Below, piece after piece: positions 1-7,653 of a DNA stretch of 23,569 nucleotides. The stretch comes from Holophagales bacterium UBA5704. GTDB lineage: Bacteria; Acidobacteriota; Thermoanaerobaculia; Multivoradales; UBA5704. Below the pieces are notes generated by a model. It made no database searches. It was not told where the DNA came from and saw only the letters and a list, made by a program, of their open reading frames with translations. The stretch lies in NCBI GenBank assembly GCA_002420005.1, contig DIHE01000142.1, forward strand, positions 1-23,569, in the 5' to 3' direction. The first letter of the stretch is position 1. Each line of letters opens with the position of its first letter. A program made the translations under genes and the position numbers.

Positions 1-3000
1 CCACCCTCCCGCCCTCCGTAGTTGGCTGTCCAGGGGCTCAACGTCCACTCCCAGACGTTGCCGTGCACGTCATACAGACCCCAGGGGTTGGCCGGCTTCT
101 CGCCCACCCGGTGGGTTCGGTTGTCTGAATTGGCGTCGTACCAGCCCACCGCCGCCAGATCTTCCTCCTTGCCGCCGCTCCAGTACCTGCTCTGCGTTCC
201 AGCACGGCAGGCGTACTCCCATTCCTCCTCGGTGGGCAGTCGGGCGCCGCGGGCCCAGGGGAAGGAGGCGGCCAGCCACCGGCAGAAGGTGACCGCCGCG
301 AACCATGTGACACCCACCACGGGGTGGTGAGCCTCCTTCTTCCAACCAGGCTCATGCTCCGGGTCGAACGCCGCGTACTGCGCGCGGGTCACGGTCACCG
401 CGCCACACCGGAACGGCGACGCAAGGGCCACTTCATGGCGGGGACGTTCGTCGTCGTACCCCTCACCCTCCGGGCTCCCCACCCGGAACCTCCCGGCCGG
501 GATCTCGCGCCAAAGAGGGACCCGGCCATCCAGAGGCGTCTCGATCCACTGGAACAGCTCCTCCGGCGGCGGCGGGATGTGATCGAAGAACCGGGCCAGG
601 AGAGCCGCGGACTCGGCGGTATGCTCGGGAGACCGGCGGCCGACGTCTCGGGTGGCGGAGTCGAGAAAGTAGAGGTCGTTGCCGTTGCGGGTCCGGCGGC
701 GGAGCTGGTCGATCACGGCGAGGGCGCGGCGAGGCTCGCCGATCAGCTCCGGCAGGCGGCGGTAGACCTCGGCTCTCTCTTCCCATTTCTCGCTGAGGGC
801 GAGGACCTCGCGGACGGTCTCGGCGCGCAAGCTCTGGGCGGTCGCGAGGGCACGGAGACCCAGGGGACGGTTCTCCTGGACCAGGGCCTTCACCAGATCG
901 TCCGGGTCTTCGACTCGGCCGGCGAGGAGGGCGAAGGGCTCGGCCCAGCGGCTCAGGTCCTCCTCCGCGGTGATCGCCTTCGCCCGGGCGAGCACGGCGG
1001 CGCGGCCCCCGGTTCCTTGGAGCTGGCCGTGCAGGCTTTCGGCGGTCAAGGCCTCGCGGAACGTGCGGTGCCAGAAGCGCCAGTCGGCGTCCGGCCCGTC
1101 GTGGGGACCGAGGATGCCGGTCTTCTTGGCAAGCTCCTCCAGGAAGACTCGCAGGTGGTCCCGCCACCGGCCCACCCGCTCGAGCTTGTCGCGCAGGGCG
1201 TCCATCTCGGGCCGGTAGAGGCGGTCTTCCAGACTGGAGACGGGCTCGGCGTCACGGTTGTCCTCGGTCATTCCGAAGGCGAGGCGGGAGAGCAGGGGCC
1301 GGACGGTGTCCTTGCGATCCATCGGCACCGCCTCGAGGTCGCGGTGCTTGCCTTCGAGGAGGAGGTCGAAGACCTGGTCGTAGAGGCGGGTGCGGTTGCG
1401 ATCCGGCGCGACGTCCTGCTCGAAGAGGAGGGCCATCAAGGTGAGATAGAGAGGGTTGCCAGCCAGCTCTTCGAGCTCCGGGGCGTCGAGGGCCTGGAGG
1501 GCACGGTCGGCGCGGGCCGGGTCCGGCGTGCCCGTGGCGCGGCCGAACCAGCGGGCGAGGAGCTCGCGGCGGCGCAGATGGTCCAGGGGGAGAAGCTCCA
1601 CCTCGCGAAAGCCGCTCCCCGGGGCACGGTAGCCGATCGGCCGGCTGGTCACGACGAGCGGGGTCTCGGGCCAGCGGACGGCGAGATCGCGCAGGAGCTG
1701 CTCGGCCTCGTCCCGGGTCTCCTTGGACACCTCGTCCAGGCCGTCGAGGAGCAGGAGGAGCCGGCCGGCCCGCCCGGCGCGGTCCAGGGCTTCCGCCAGG
1801 CCCTGCGCCGGATGCCCGGCCCGTTCGAGGCGGCGGACCACCCGGTCGAGCAGAGAGGCGCGGTCGCGCAGGAGCCGGGGCAGCGACTCGAAGAGGGGAA
1901 TCCAGGGCCGGTCGTCCTGCCGCGCCAGGGTGGACGCCAGGTGCCGCAGCAGGGTGGTCTTGCCGGCGCCCGGGTCGCCGAGCACCACCCAGCGGCCGGT
2001 GGTCCACGGGTGCGCGGTGCGGTCGAGAGCCAGAAGGTCGCCGAGCGTCGGTGCCTGGTCGAGGCGGGCCGGAGCGAGATCGGCCGTCCGGCGCAGCTCG
2101 GGACGCAGGGCGAGCGGGACGTAGACGCGGTCGAGCAGGGTGAGCGCCACCTGCTCCTGCAGAGGCACCAGATGCTCATGGTCGGTGGCGACGCAGCCGA
2201 GCCAGGTGGAGAGCAGGCTGCGGTCGGGGCTCTCGGCGTGGCGGGCCGCCAGCTCGGCGCGCAGCGGAGCGAGCGCCGCGACGCGCTCCGACTCGTCCTC
2301 TCCGAAGACCTCTTCGAGAGTGTCGAGGATGCGCAACGCCGCGGTGACCGGCTCCTCCTGGCCGCTCGCCCAGACCAGGGCGGCCGAGGCGGCACAGGCC
2401 CAGGAGTCCTGGCCTTCGAAGCGGCCGGGCTCGAGGCGAAGACCTTGCGCCACGGCGAGCCGCGTCACCTTCTTCGCCAGGACCGGCGTGAGCCACTCGA
2501 CGAGTTGGGAGCGCAGGGCGCGATCGAGCCTCCCGGCCGGTGGCGAGGGGATCTCGATCCCGGCCGGCAAGACCGGCAGAGCGCGGCCGTCGGGGTGGCC
2601 CTGGAGACCGGCGACGAGCTTCTGCAGCTCCTTCCGGTAGCGGTCCTCGTCCGCTTGCCGGAAGTCCAGATACTGGATCTGGCCGAGGAACGGAGGGAGG
2701 GGGACATCGACGAGATGGACGAGATGGAGCCGGCCGTCGTGCCAGTCGGAGCGGCCGGCGATGAAGCTCCGCCACTCGTCCGCGACGCGCGGCGAGGCGA
2801 GGGCTTCCGGGGTGGCGACCAGGATCAGCTGCTCGCTGCGGTCGAGGCCGGTTTGGAGCTGGCCCACCCAGGAGCGCCCGCTTGCGAGATCCACTTCGTC
2901 GAGAAAGACCTTCCCCGGCCGGCCGGCCGCGGCCAGGCAGCGTTCCAGGTTCTCCTGGAGAGCCTTCACCCACACCTGGTCGCGGTGGGCGTAGCTGAGG

Positions 3001-3023
3001 AAGGCGGTGTAGCGGTCGGCCAT
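1..3023 (-). CDS. TIR-NACHT-FGE/sulfatase-modifying-factor fusion, NLR-like, C-terminus cut by window edge
   Basis: About 1007 codons read without interruption from the ATG at 3023-3021 to the left edge. Residues 1 to ~135 are a TIR domain: it opens ADRYTAFLSYAHRD, and the Glu in VADEW (about E83) sits where the NADase glutamate is expected. A NACHT-type P-loop NTPase follows, with Walker A GDPGAGKTT at about 349-357 and Walker B LLLLDGLDE around D427. A helical stretch follows to ~820. From ~826 the chain is an FGE/SUMF1 fold (REIPAGRFRVGSPEG, then LPTEEEWEYACRAG, then GLYDVHGNVWEW), cut just before the usual RGGSW region. In known TIR-STAND proteins the central ATPase oligomerises and activates TIR NAD+ cleavage. 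The FGE/C-type-lectin-like end would then be a sensor (inference). There is no signal peptide or membrane segment, so the protein is presumably cytoplasmic. The Shine-Dalgarno is weak (GGTGA). Confidence 0.92.
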   Translation of the reverse strand, partial: MADRYTAFLSYAHRDQVWVKALQENLERCLAAAGRPGKVFLDEVDLASGRSWVGQLQTGLDRSEQLILVATPEALASPRVADEWRSFIAGRSDWHDGRLHLVHLVDVPLPPFLGQIQYLDFRQADEDRYRKELQKLVAGLQGHPDGRALPVLPAGIEIPSPPAGRLDRALRSQLVEWLTPVLAKKVTRLAVAQGLRLEPGRFEGQDSWACAASAALVWASGQEEPVTAALRILDTLEEVFGEDESERVAALAPLRAELAARHAESPDRSLLSTWLGCVATDHEHLVPLQEQVALTLLDRVYVPLALRPELRRTADLAPARLDQAPTLGDLLALDRTAHPWTTGRWVVLGDPGAGKTTLLRHLASTLARQDDRPWIPLFESLPRLLRDRASLLDRVVRRLERAGHPAQGLAEALDRAGRAGRLLLLLDGLDEVSKETRDEAEQLLRDLAVRWPETPLVVTSRPIGYRAPGSGFREVELLPLDHLRRRELLARWFGRATGTPDPARADRALQALDAPELEELAGNPLYLTLMALLFEQDVAPDRNRTRLYDQVFDLLLEGKHRDLEAVPMDRKDTVRPLLSRLAFGMTEDNRDAEPVSSLEDRLYRPEMDALRDKLERVGRWRDHLRVFLEELAKKTGILGPHDGPDADWRFWHRTFREALTAESLHGQLQGTGGRAAVLARAKAITAEEDLSRWAEPFALLAGRVEDPDDLVKALVQENRPLGLRALATAQSLRAETVREVLALSEKWEERAEVYRRLPELIGEPRRALAVIDQLRRRTRNGNDLYFLDSATRDVGRRSPEHTAESAALLARFFDHIPPPPEELFQWIETPLDGRVPLWREIPAGRFRVGSPEGEGYDDERPRHEVALASPFRCGAVTVTRAQYAAFDPEHEPGWKKEAHHPVVGVTWFAAVTFCRWLAASFPWARGARLPTEEEWEYACRAGTQSRYWSGGKEEDLAAVGWYDANSDNRTHRVGEKPANPWGLYDVHGNVWEWTLSPWTANYGGREG

Positions 3024-3045
3024 GGGGTGGGGTTCACCACGAAAG

Positions 3046-3051
3046 AGTCTA
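3046..3051 (-). promoter_or_regulatory. possible -10 box of the TIR-NACHT gene
   Basis: On the minus strand TAGACT matches TATAAT at four of six positions and lies 22 bases before the ATG, so any 5' leader would be very short. No convincing -35 box is seen at the usual distance. The 3052-3254 interval beyond it holds nothing else I recognise. Confidence 0.25.
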
Positions 3052-3254
3052 GCAGAGCGCCTTGTGCCGCGGCAGAAAAGGCCCGTGCGCCCGAGGCCCT
3101 CCCCCCCTTGGCCCTCCCCCGCCCTTCTGCTATCCTTACCAGCCGCTTGGCGGCCGGAGAGCCCTCGAACCGGGGACGACCCCGCCGAGGTCCCGAAGCC
3201 GACCGAGGGGGGCCGGTTCGCCCGTATCTTCCGGTGCATCGCGAGCCGGCCGAA

Positions 3255-3485
3255 GCGCAACACCGCCGCCGCGAGGGCCGACACCACCGCCGGCATGGGC
3301 AACACCCCCCAACCGGCGCCCATCACGATCCTCCCGGTGGGCCACACCGCGGGATGGCCGGGCAACACCACTCTCGCGGCGCGCAACACCACTTCCACAA
3401 CGCGCAACACGATTCCCGCGCCGCGCAACACGACGAGCGCGATGTGCAACGCCATCTTCCCTTGGGTCCTCACCACTTTCGCGGC
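3255..3485. repeat. degenerate 21-bp tandem array, 11 units
   Basis: A core close to GCGCAACACC recurs at exact 21-base steps, at 3255, 3276, 3297, 3318, 3339, 3360, 3381, 3402, 3423, 3444 and 3465. The best units are at 3360-3432. The ~11 bases between cores vary. Two weaker, partly inverted units (GCGGGTGATG, GCGGGTGTTGCGC) follow at 3486 and 3507. Because 21 is a multiple of three, every reading frame across the array shows a heptapeptide pattern, for example RNTTxxx on the plus strand and GVARxxx on the minus. The array occupies about half of the 3024-3519 gap between two minus-strand genes and lies 230-460 bp upstream of the TIR-NACHT start. A 21-bp step puts all cores on one DNA face, which would suit multiple protein binding. 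It could equally be a decaying minisatellite. Confidence 0.8.
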
Positions 3486-3519
3486 GCGGGTGATGCACGT
3501 CGCGGTGCGGGTGTTGCGC

Positions 3520-4014
3520 TCAGGCTTCCGTTTGACGGCCGAGCGAAGGATGCCGGCCGCCCTCCCGGGTTTTGAGGACCACGTCCCCGTCGACGAGAAG
3601 CCGGTGCAGAGCGCGGCGGAGAGAAGCGCGCTCCGGCCGCCGGCCGAGCGCTGCGCCGGCTTTCGCGCCGGTGAACCGCTCGGGCAGATCGGGAAGGGCT
3701 TCGCGCACGTCTGCCTCGAGATGGATCAGAAACTCCCGGGGCCGGGAGCGAGCCGGAGGCGGGACCGCCTCGCAAAGAGCTGAGGCCTGCACCGGCGCAG
3801 CCGGCGCGGCGAAGCCCTCCCCGGACTGGCGCATCCAGACGAAGACGAGGGCGCAGACCTGCGCCTGGCGCGCCGCCTCCCGCCATTGGAAGCCGGCACG
3901 GAGCTGTTCGTCGAGCCGGCTCTTGTGTTGCGCGCATTGTTCGTGCTCAGGTTGCCGGCAACATATCGCGCGCCACCGCCGTTGCGGACGAGAGCCGTTG
4001 GGCGGCTCGCGCAC
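3520..4014 (-). CDS. hypothetical protein with possible C-terminal winged helix; 5' end uncertain
   Basis: This is an open frame of 164 codons from a GTG at 4014. I do not recognise the family. The middle (LRAGFQWREAARQAQVCALVFVWMR) and the C-terminal third look genuinely coding. The end, with EADVREALPDLPERFTGAKA followed by RASLRRALHRLLVDGDVVL, resembles a small winged helix whose wing carries GGRHPS. The first ~37 residues are Arg/Pro/Cys-rich and look poor, no Shine-Dalgarno precedes the GTG, and no in-frame ATG exists near it. The true 5' end may therefore have been lost at the junction with the neighbouring plus-strand DUF4253 fragment. The 3' end touches the 21-bp array. It might be a pseudogene, or a regulator of the downstream TIR-NACHT gene; nothing decides between these. 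Confidence 0.45.
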   Translation of the reverse strand: MREPPNGSRPQRRWRAICCRQPEHEQCAQHKSRLDEQLRAGFQWREAARQAQVCALVFVWMRQSGEGFAAPAAPVQASALCEAVPPPARSRPREFLIHLEADVREALPDLPERFTGAKAGAALGRRPERASLRRALHRLLVDGDVVLKTREGGRHPSLGRQTEA

Positions 4015-4030
4015 TGCTGCGGGCGACCGG

Positions 4031-4495
4031 GAGGTCGAGGAGTGGCGGCAAAGGGCGCTAGACGAGGCGGAGACGCTGGCCGAGCTGGGAGTGGAGGAGG
4101 ACGACGACTGCCTGCCCGCAAAGCTCCGCGCTTTCGAAAGCGGCCCGATCGTCCGCAGCGTGCAGGGGCCTCGCGTGCCGCTCGCGCGGCACCGGCTGGT
4201 TCTCTGCAGCGGAGCGGCTCCCGAGGTGGCGGTGGTGCTCTATCGCGTCGGTCAGCTGGATCTGGAGCCCGTGCTCCTCGCCTCGATCTTGAAGCGCTGG
4301 CGGGAAGCCGCCGGCGCGGAGCTCGCGGAATGCACGGCAGACACCCTGACCCTGATCCTCCCGCAGCCGCTCGAAGACGACGCCGGGGTCCGCCGTTCGG
4401 CCCTGGAGATCTACGCCGTGAATCCAGCCCTCGAAGACGCCCGCCACATCCTCGGCATGGCCGCCTCGCGGCGCTGGTCGTTCCGGTGGGACTGA
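4031..4495 (+). pseudogene. 5'-truncated DUF4253 domain fragment
   Basis: About 154 codons match, nearly end to end, the C-terminal quarter of the intact ankyrin-DUF4253 protein encoded at 21510-23360. Shared blocks include LEPVLLASILKxWRE, the GAEL that follows, and a closing LGMxASRxWSFxWD before the stop. The match begins at the equivalent of residue ~459 of the intact protein, and no ankyrin part is present. The frame stays open upstream, but the upstream peptide is non-homologous and Arg/Ser-rich, and it reads as the antisense of the neighbouring gene. No start codon with a Shine-Dalgarno is evident. The last motif is FRWD instead of FWWD, and divergence from the intact copy is large, so this is an old relic or a separately evolving orphan domain rather than a recent copy. 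Confidence 0.65.
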
Positions 4496-4519
4496 CGCCC
4501 CCCGGACATCGGCTAGGAT
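4492..4519 (+). promoter_or_regulatory. candidate promoter of the phosphofructokinase gene
   Basis: CTGACG (4492-4497) and TAGGAT (4514-4519) lie 16 bp apart. Each matches the sigma-70 consensus at four positions. The pair overlaps the stop of the DUF4253 fragment and leaves a ~25-base leader containing the ribosome binding site ACGGAGGTC. This is a pattern match only. Confidence 0.3.
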
Positions 4520-4549
4520 GGCGAGAAGAGAGAAACGGAGGTCATCCCC

Positions 4550-5827
4550 ATGCTCCATCACAAAATGGCGATCCTCGTCGGCGGCGGCCCCGCGCCGGGG
4601 ATCAACAGCGTCATCAGTGCCGCCACCATCCGCAGCGCCCTGGAAGGAATCGAGGTCCTCGGCATCCGCGACGGTTTCCAGTGGGTCATGCAAGGCGACA
4701 TCGACCACGTGACGCCGCTCGAAATCGACGAGGTGAGCCGCATTCACTTCCGCGGCGGCTCCCATCTCGGCATCTCGCGCGCCAACCCCACCGGCAACCC
4801 GGAGCACCTCGAAAACACCGTCCTCTCCCTGCTGCGCCTCAACGTCTCCACCCTCATCACCATCGGCGGCGACGACACCGCGTTCTCGGCGATGAAGCTG
4901 GAAGAAAAGGCCGCCGGGCGCATCCGCGTCGTGCACGTGCCGAAGACCATCGACAACGACCTCGACCTGCCGCCGCACATCGACACCTTCGGCTTCCAGA
5001 CCGCGCGCCACATCGGCGTCGACATCGTCAAGAACCTGATGGTGGACGCCAAGACCACCTCCCGCTGGTATTTCGTCATCGCCATGGGCCGCAAGGCGGG
5101 GCACCTGGCGCTCGGCATCGGCAAGTCCGCGGGCGCCACGCTCACCTTGATCCCCGAGGAATTCCCCGGCGCCAAGGTCAAGCTCAAGGCGCTCGTCGAC
5201 ACCCTGGTCGGCGCCATCATCAAGCGGCTCAGCTACAACCGGCCGGACGGCGTCGCGGTGCTCGCCGAAGGGCTCGTCCTGTCGATCGATCCCGCCGACC
5301 TCGCCCAGCTCGACGATGTCGAACGCGACAGCCACGGCAACGTGCGCATCGCCGAGGTGAATCTCGGCGAGATCCTGAAAGCCCAGGTGCAGGCGCGGCT
5401 GCGCAGCTTCGGTCTCAAGACCACGGTCGTGGCCAAGAACATCGGGTACGAGCTGCGCTGCGCCGATCCGATCCCCCTCGACATGGAATACACCCGCGAC
5501 CTCGGCTATTGCGCGGCCAAATATCTGATCTCCGGCGGCAATGCGGTCATGGTGTCGATGCAGGGCGGGCATTTCGTCCCCATCCCCTTCCGGGAGATGC
5601 TCGATCCCACGACGGGCCGCGCGCGCATCCGCATGGTGGACCTCCACTCGACGCGCTATGCCATCGCCCGGCGCTACATGATCCGGCTGCGGCGCGACGA
5701 CTTCGACGATCCGCACGAATTGGCGAAATTCGCCGCCACCGCCGGTTTGTCGCTCGAAGAATTCCGCGACGAATTCGGCGGCCTCATCGCGAGCGAGCCG
5801 CCGCCGCTCCAGGTCGCCGTCCCGTGA
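4550..5827 (+). CDS. pfp: pyrophosphate-dependent 6-phosphofructokinase
   Basis: The 425-residue protein phosphorylates fructose 6-phosphate to fructose 1,6-bisphosphate, in the cytoplasm, in glycolysis; the PPi form is reversible. The phosphofructokinase signature is complete: the nucleotide/PPi loop GGGPAPGINSVI near residue 11, GGDDT at 106-110, PKTIDND at 131-137 with the catalytic Asp in TID, and MGRKAGHL at 179-186. Asp in place of Gly in the GGDD motif and Lys in PKTIDND instead of PGTIDND are the classic marks of pyrophosphate rather than ATP as phosphoryl donor. The ATG at 4550 follows ACGGAGGTC at good spacing. The gene is apparently monocistronic, and its last 44 bp overlap the end of the convergent helix-hairpin-helix gene. 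Confidence 0.93.
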   Translation: MLHHKMAILVGGGPAPGINSVISAATIRSALEGIEVLGIRDGFQWVMQGDIDHVTPLEIDEVSRIHFRGGSHLGISRANPTGNPEHLENTVLSLLRLNVSTLITIGGDDTAFSAMKLEEKAAGRIRVVHVPKTIDNDLDLPPHIDTFGFQTARHIGVDIVKNLMVDAKTTSRWYFVIAMGRKAGHLALGIGKSAGATLTLIPEEFPGAKVKLKALVDTLVGAIIKRLSYNRPDGVAVLAEGLVLSIDPADLAQLDDVERDSHGNVRIAEVNLGEILKAQVQARLRSFGLKTTVVAKNIGYELRCADPIPLDMEYTRDLGYCAAKYLISGGNAVMVSMQGGHFVPIPFREMLDPTTGRARIRMVDLHSTRYAIARRYMIRLRRDDFDDPHELAKFAATAGLSLEEFRDEFGGLIASEPPPLQVAVP

Positions 5828-7448
5828 AGGGAGCCGGCCGGGCCTCCTCTGGATGCGCCCCCCGCGCAAGATCCAGGAGAAGCTCGGCCTCCTCGCGATC
5901 GAAGCCGAAGCGGAGGAGATCCGCCCCGGTGAGCCGGCGCAGGTCCTCGACGGTGAGCACCCGGCGGCGGGACAGGGTCCAGGCCAGACGCTGTGGCAAT
6001 CCGCGGGCCCGCCAGTCCTTCACCGCGGAGGGCAGCCGGCGGCCGAGCAGCGCCTCGCAGCGCTCCAGCGAGCCCCGGTCCAGACCGCCCTGCGCGAGGA
6101 GCTCCTCGCGGGTGACCTTGGCGAGCTCTTCAAGCGTATCGATCCCTGCGCGATCCAGGCCGTTGGCGAGCCGCCCGGGCAAGCCGAGCGCCTTCCAGGA
6201 ACCGGCGCTCGACAGGGCGGTCCCCAGAAGAGCCTCGATCCGCCGCAGCGTCCGCGTCCCGCAGCCCGGAAGACGGCGGATCTCCCGGCGATCGAGCCGG
6301 CGCAGGTCCTCGACCGAGCGCAGGCCGCGGGCGACCAGCGCCGCCAGCGCCGGCCCGCTGACGCCGAGCCTCCGCCAATAGGCCCAGGCGGGGTTGCTCT
6401 CCTCCCGCTTGGGAAACTTGCGGCCGAGCGCCTTCTCGCAGAGCCGCAGGGTATGAGGACCGATCCCCGGCACCTCCAGGAGATCCTCGCGGCTCATCGC
6501 CGCGATCTCGTCCCGTGCGAAACCGGCGAGGATCTGTGCCTTGGCCGGCGGCACGCCCTGGCGGCACCAGAACAACACCTCGGCATCCCCCCCGGCGCCG
6601 CCTCCCAGCGCGACCCGGCGCATCAGACCCGCCAACGCGGCGACCTCCGGCAACCCGAGGCCCAGGTCATGCAGCGCTTCGGGAGCATGGCGTTCCAGCT
6701 GCTCCAGGGAGTGAATCCGCGCCCGCGAGAGCAGCCGCGCCGTGCGTTGGGGAAGGCCGCCTTCCATCCAGAACTGCAGGGATGAGACGAGGGGCCGCCC
6801 GAGCAGCGTCTCGCAGCGCTCCAGCGCACCGAGTCCCAACCCCGGTCGGGCCAGAAACTCCTCGCGACTCACCGGCGCCAGATCCTCGATCCGGAACCAT
6901 CCGGCGCGCACGAGGGCATGCGCCGAAACCGGTGAGAGGCCTTCCCGCGTCCACGGCGCCACCCGGCGCAGCGAGACTCCCGGGCCGAGCAGACGCTCGA
7001 CCGCGCCGCACGCCTTCGCCGGCAGGCTTCCCAGCAGGTCCCGCAGCCGCTCCGGCTCACAAGCTTGCAGATCCTCGACCGTCCGCAGGCCCGCCGCCAG
7101 AAGCGCCCGCGCCACCCGCCCGCGGACGCCGCGCGCGGCCCAGGCGGCCAGGCCCGGCACGCGCTCGTCCTTGGGAAGCGGCCGCCCGAGCACCCGCTCG
7201 CAATGCCGGACGGCGCGCAACCCCACGCCCGGAAGGGCCAGGAGCTGAGCCCGCGTCATCGCGCCGAGCTCCTCCAGCGTCCAGCCGCGCGCCGCGAGCA
7301 CCTCCGCGGTCAACCAATGAAACCCGAGATCCCGCCAGGCGGCGGCGCTCCCGCCGGGAGGAGGATTCGAACGTTGGGGTGGATTCGAGCCGTCGTTCAT
7401 GGCCCGGGAGCTTGCGCCGTCCAGTGAGCGTGGAAACGCCTGAGTCAT
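5784..7448 (-). CDS. protein of eight tandem helix-hairpin-helix (RNAP alpha-CTD-like) repeats
   Basis: The 554-residue protein consists almost wholly of eight degenerate repeats of 60-67 residues. Each opens with Trp-x3-Gly (about residues 38, 103, 166, 227, 294, 358, 418 and 478), then a helical A-x-L-x-x-x-G-hydrophobic segment, V/L-E-D/E-L, and a hairpin such as LLALPGVGLRAVRHCERVLG or LEVPGIGPHTLRLCEKALG. The GhG hairpins and the 'title' phrase ARGLRSVEDLRRL resemble the RNA polymerase alpha C-terminal domain and other DNA-binding HhH modules. No catalytic domain is attached. DNA binding is an inference from the fold. The start is uncertain: the ATG at 7448 is used, but neither it nor the ATG at 7400 has a Shine-Dalgarno. 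The frame extends to a TTG at 7487, which is not credible. The gene converges on and overlaps pfp. Confidence 0.8.
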   Translation of the reverse strand: MTQAFPRSLDGASSRAMNDGSNPPQRSNPPPGGSAAAWRDLGFHWLTAEVLAARGWTLEELGAMTRAQLLALPGVGLRAVRHCERVLGRPLPKDERVPGLAAWAARGVRGRVARALLAAGLRTVEDLQACEPERLRDLLGSLPAKACGAVERLLGPGVSLRRVAPWTREGLSPVSAHALVRAGWFRIEDLAPVSREEFLARPGLGLGALERCETLLGRPLVSSLQFWMEGGLPQRTARLLSRARIHSLEQLERHAPEALHDLGLGLPEVAALAGLMRRVALGGGAGGDAEVLFWCRQGVPPAKAQILAGFARDEIAAMSREDLLEVPGIGPHTLRLCEKALGRKFPKREESNPAWAYWRRLGVSGPALAALVARGLRSVEDLRRLDRREIRRLPGCGTRTLRRIEALLGTALSSAGSWKALGLPGRLANGLDRAGIDTLEELAKVTREELLAQGGLDRGSLERCEALLGRRLPSAVKDWRARGLPQRLAWTLSRRRVLTVEDLRRLTGADLLRFGFDREEAELLLDLARGAHPEEARPAPFTGRRPGAAAARSR

Positions 7449-7601
7449 ACAATGACGGGTTTCGCGTTGTCGGGTCTTTTTCCGCAAGTCGCCGACGCAC
7501 CCCGGCCTGCGCGTCCGGCGGCGTTACCGGCCGGAACTTTTACACCCATGCCCGGGTGGTGCGGCCGGGGCGGAGCTATCTTCTTTCCAGGGAGATCACA
7601 G

Positions 7602-7633
7602 AAAACCGCGCCAGAGAGGCCCGGTTTTGGCGC
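7602..7633 (+). promoter_or_regulatory. two interleaved inverted repeats in the leader of the WDPxG peptide gene
   Basis: AAAACCG (7602-7608) pairs with CGGTTTT (7622-7628), and GCGCCA (7608-7613) pairs with TGGCGC (7628-7633). The two stems interleave, so they are probably alternative structures or a pair of overlapping operator sites. They end a few bases before the ribosome binding site CCTTGAAAGGA (7636-7646). The rest of the 7488-7601 gap shows no clear promoter; TATCTT near 7577 is a weak -10 candidate. Confidence 0.4.
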
Positions 7634-7653
7634 TCCCTTGAAAGGAACTGCCC

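Noticed and set aside
3255..3485. CRISPR array
   Set aside because: Cores are only ~10 bp, units 21 bp and the repeats imperfect; no cas gene is present.
324..3575. Plus-strand open frame of 1083 codons
   Set aside because: It is antisense to the TIR-NACHT-FGE gene, whose minus-strand frame carries all recognisable motifs; the plus product has no domain and reflects the lack of stops in GC-rich codons.
3022..3783. Plus-strand frame with RNTTxxx heptapeptide repeats across the array
   Set aside because: The periodicity follows from the 21-bp DNA repeat and appears in every frame. There is no ribosome site, and the flanks of the frame look non-coding.
4058..5869. Minus-strand frame of 603 codons opposite pfp
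   Set aside because: Antisense to the clear phosphofructokinase gene, with no motifs of its own.
7602..7633. H-type pseudoknot riboswitch before the peptide gene
   Set aside because: The interleaved stems have no bases for the loops that must cross the grooves, so alternative stems or protein sites are more likely; no known riboswitch consensus is seen.
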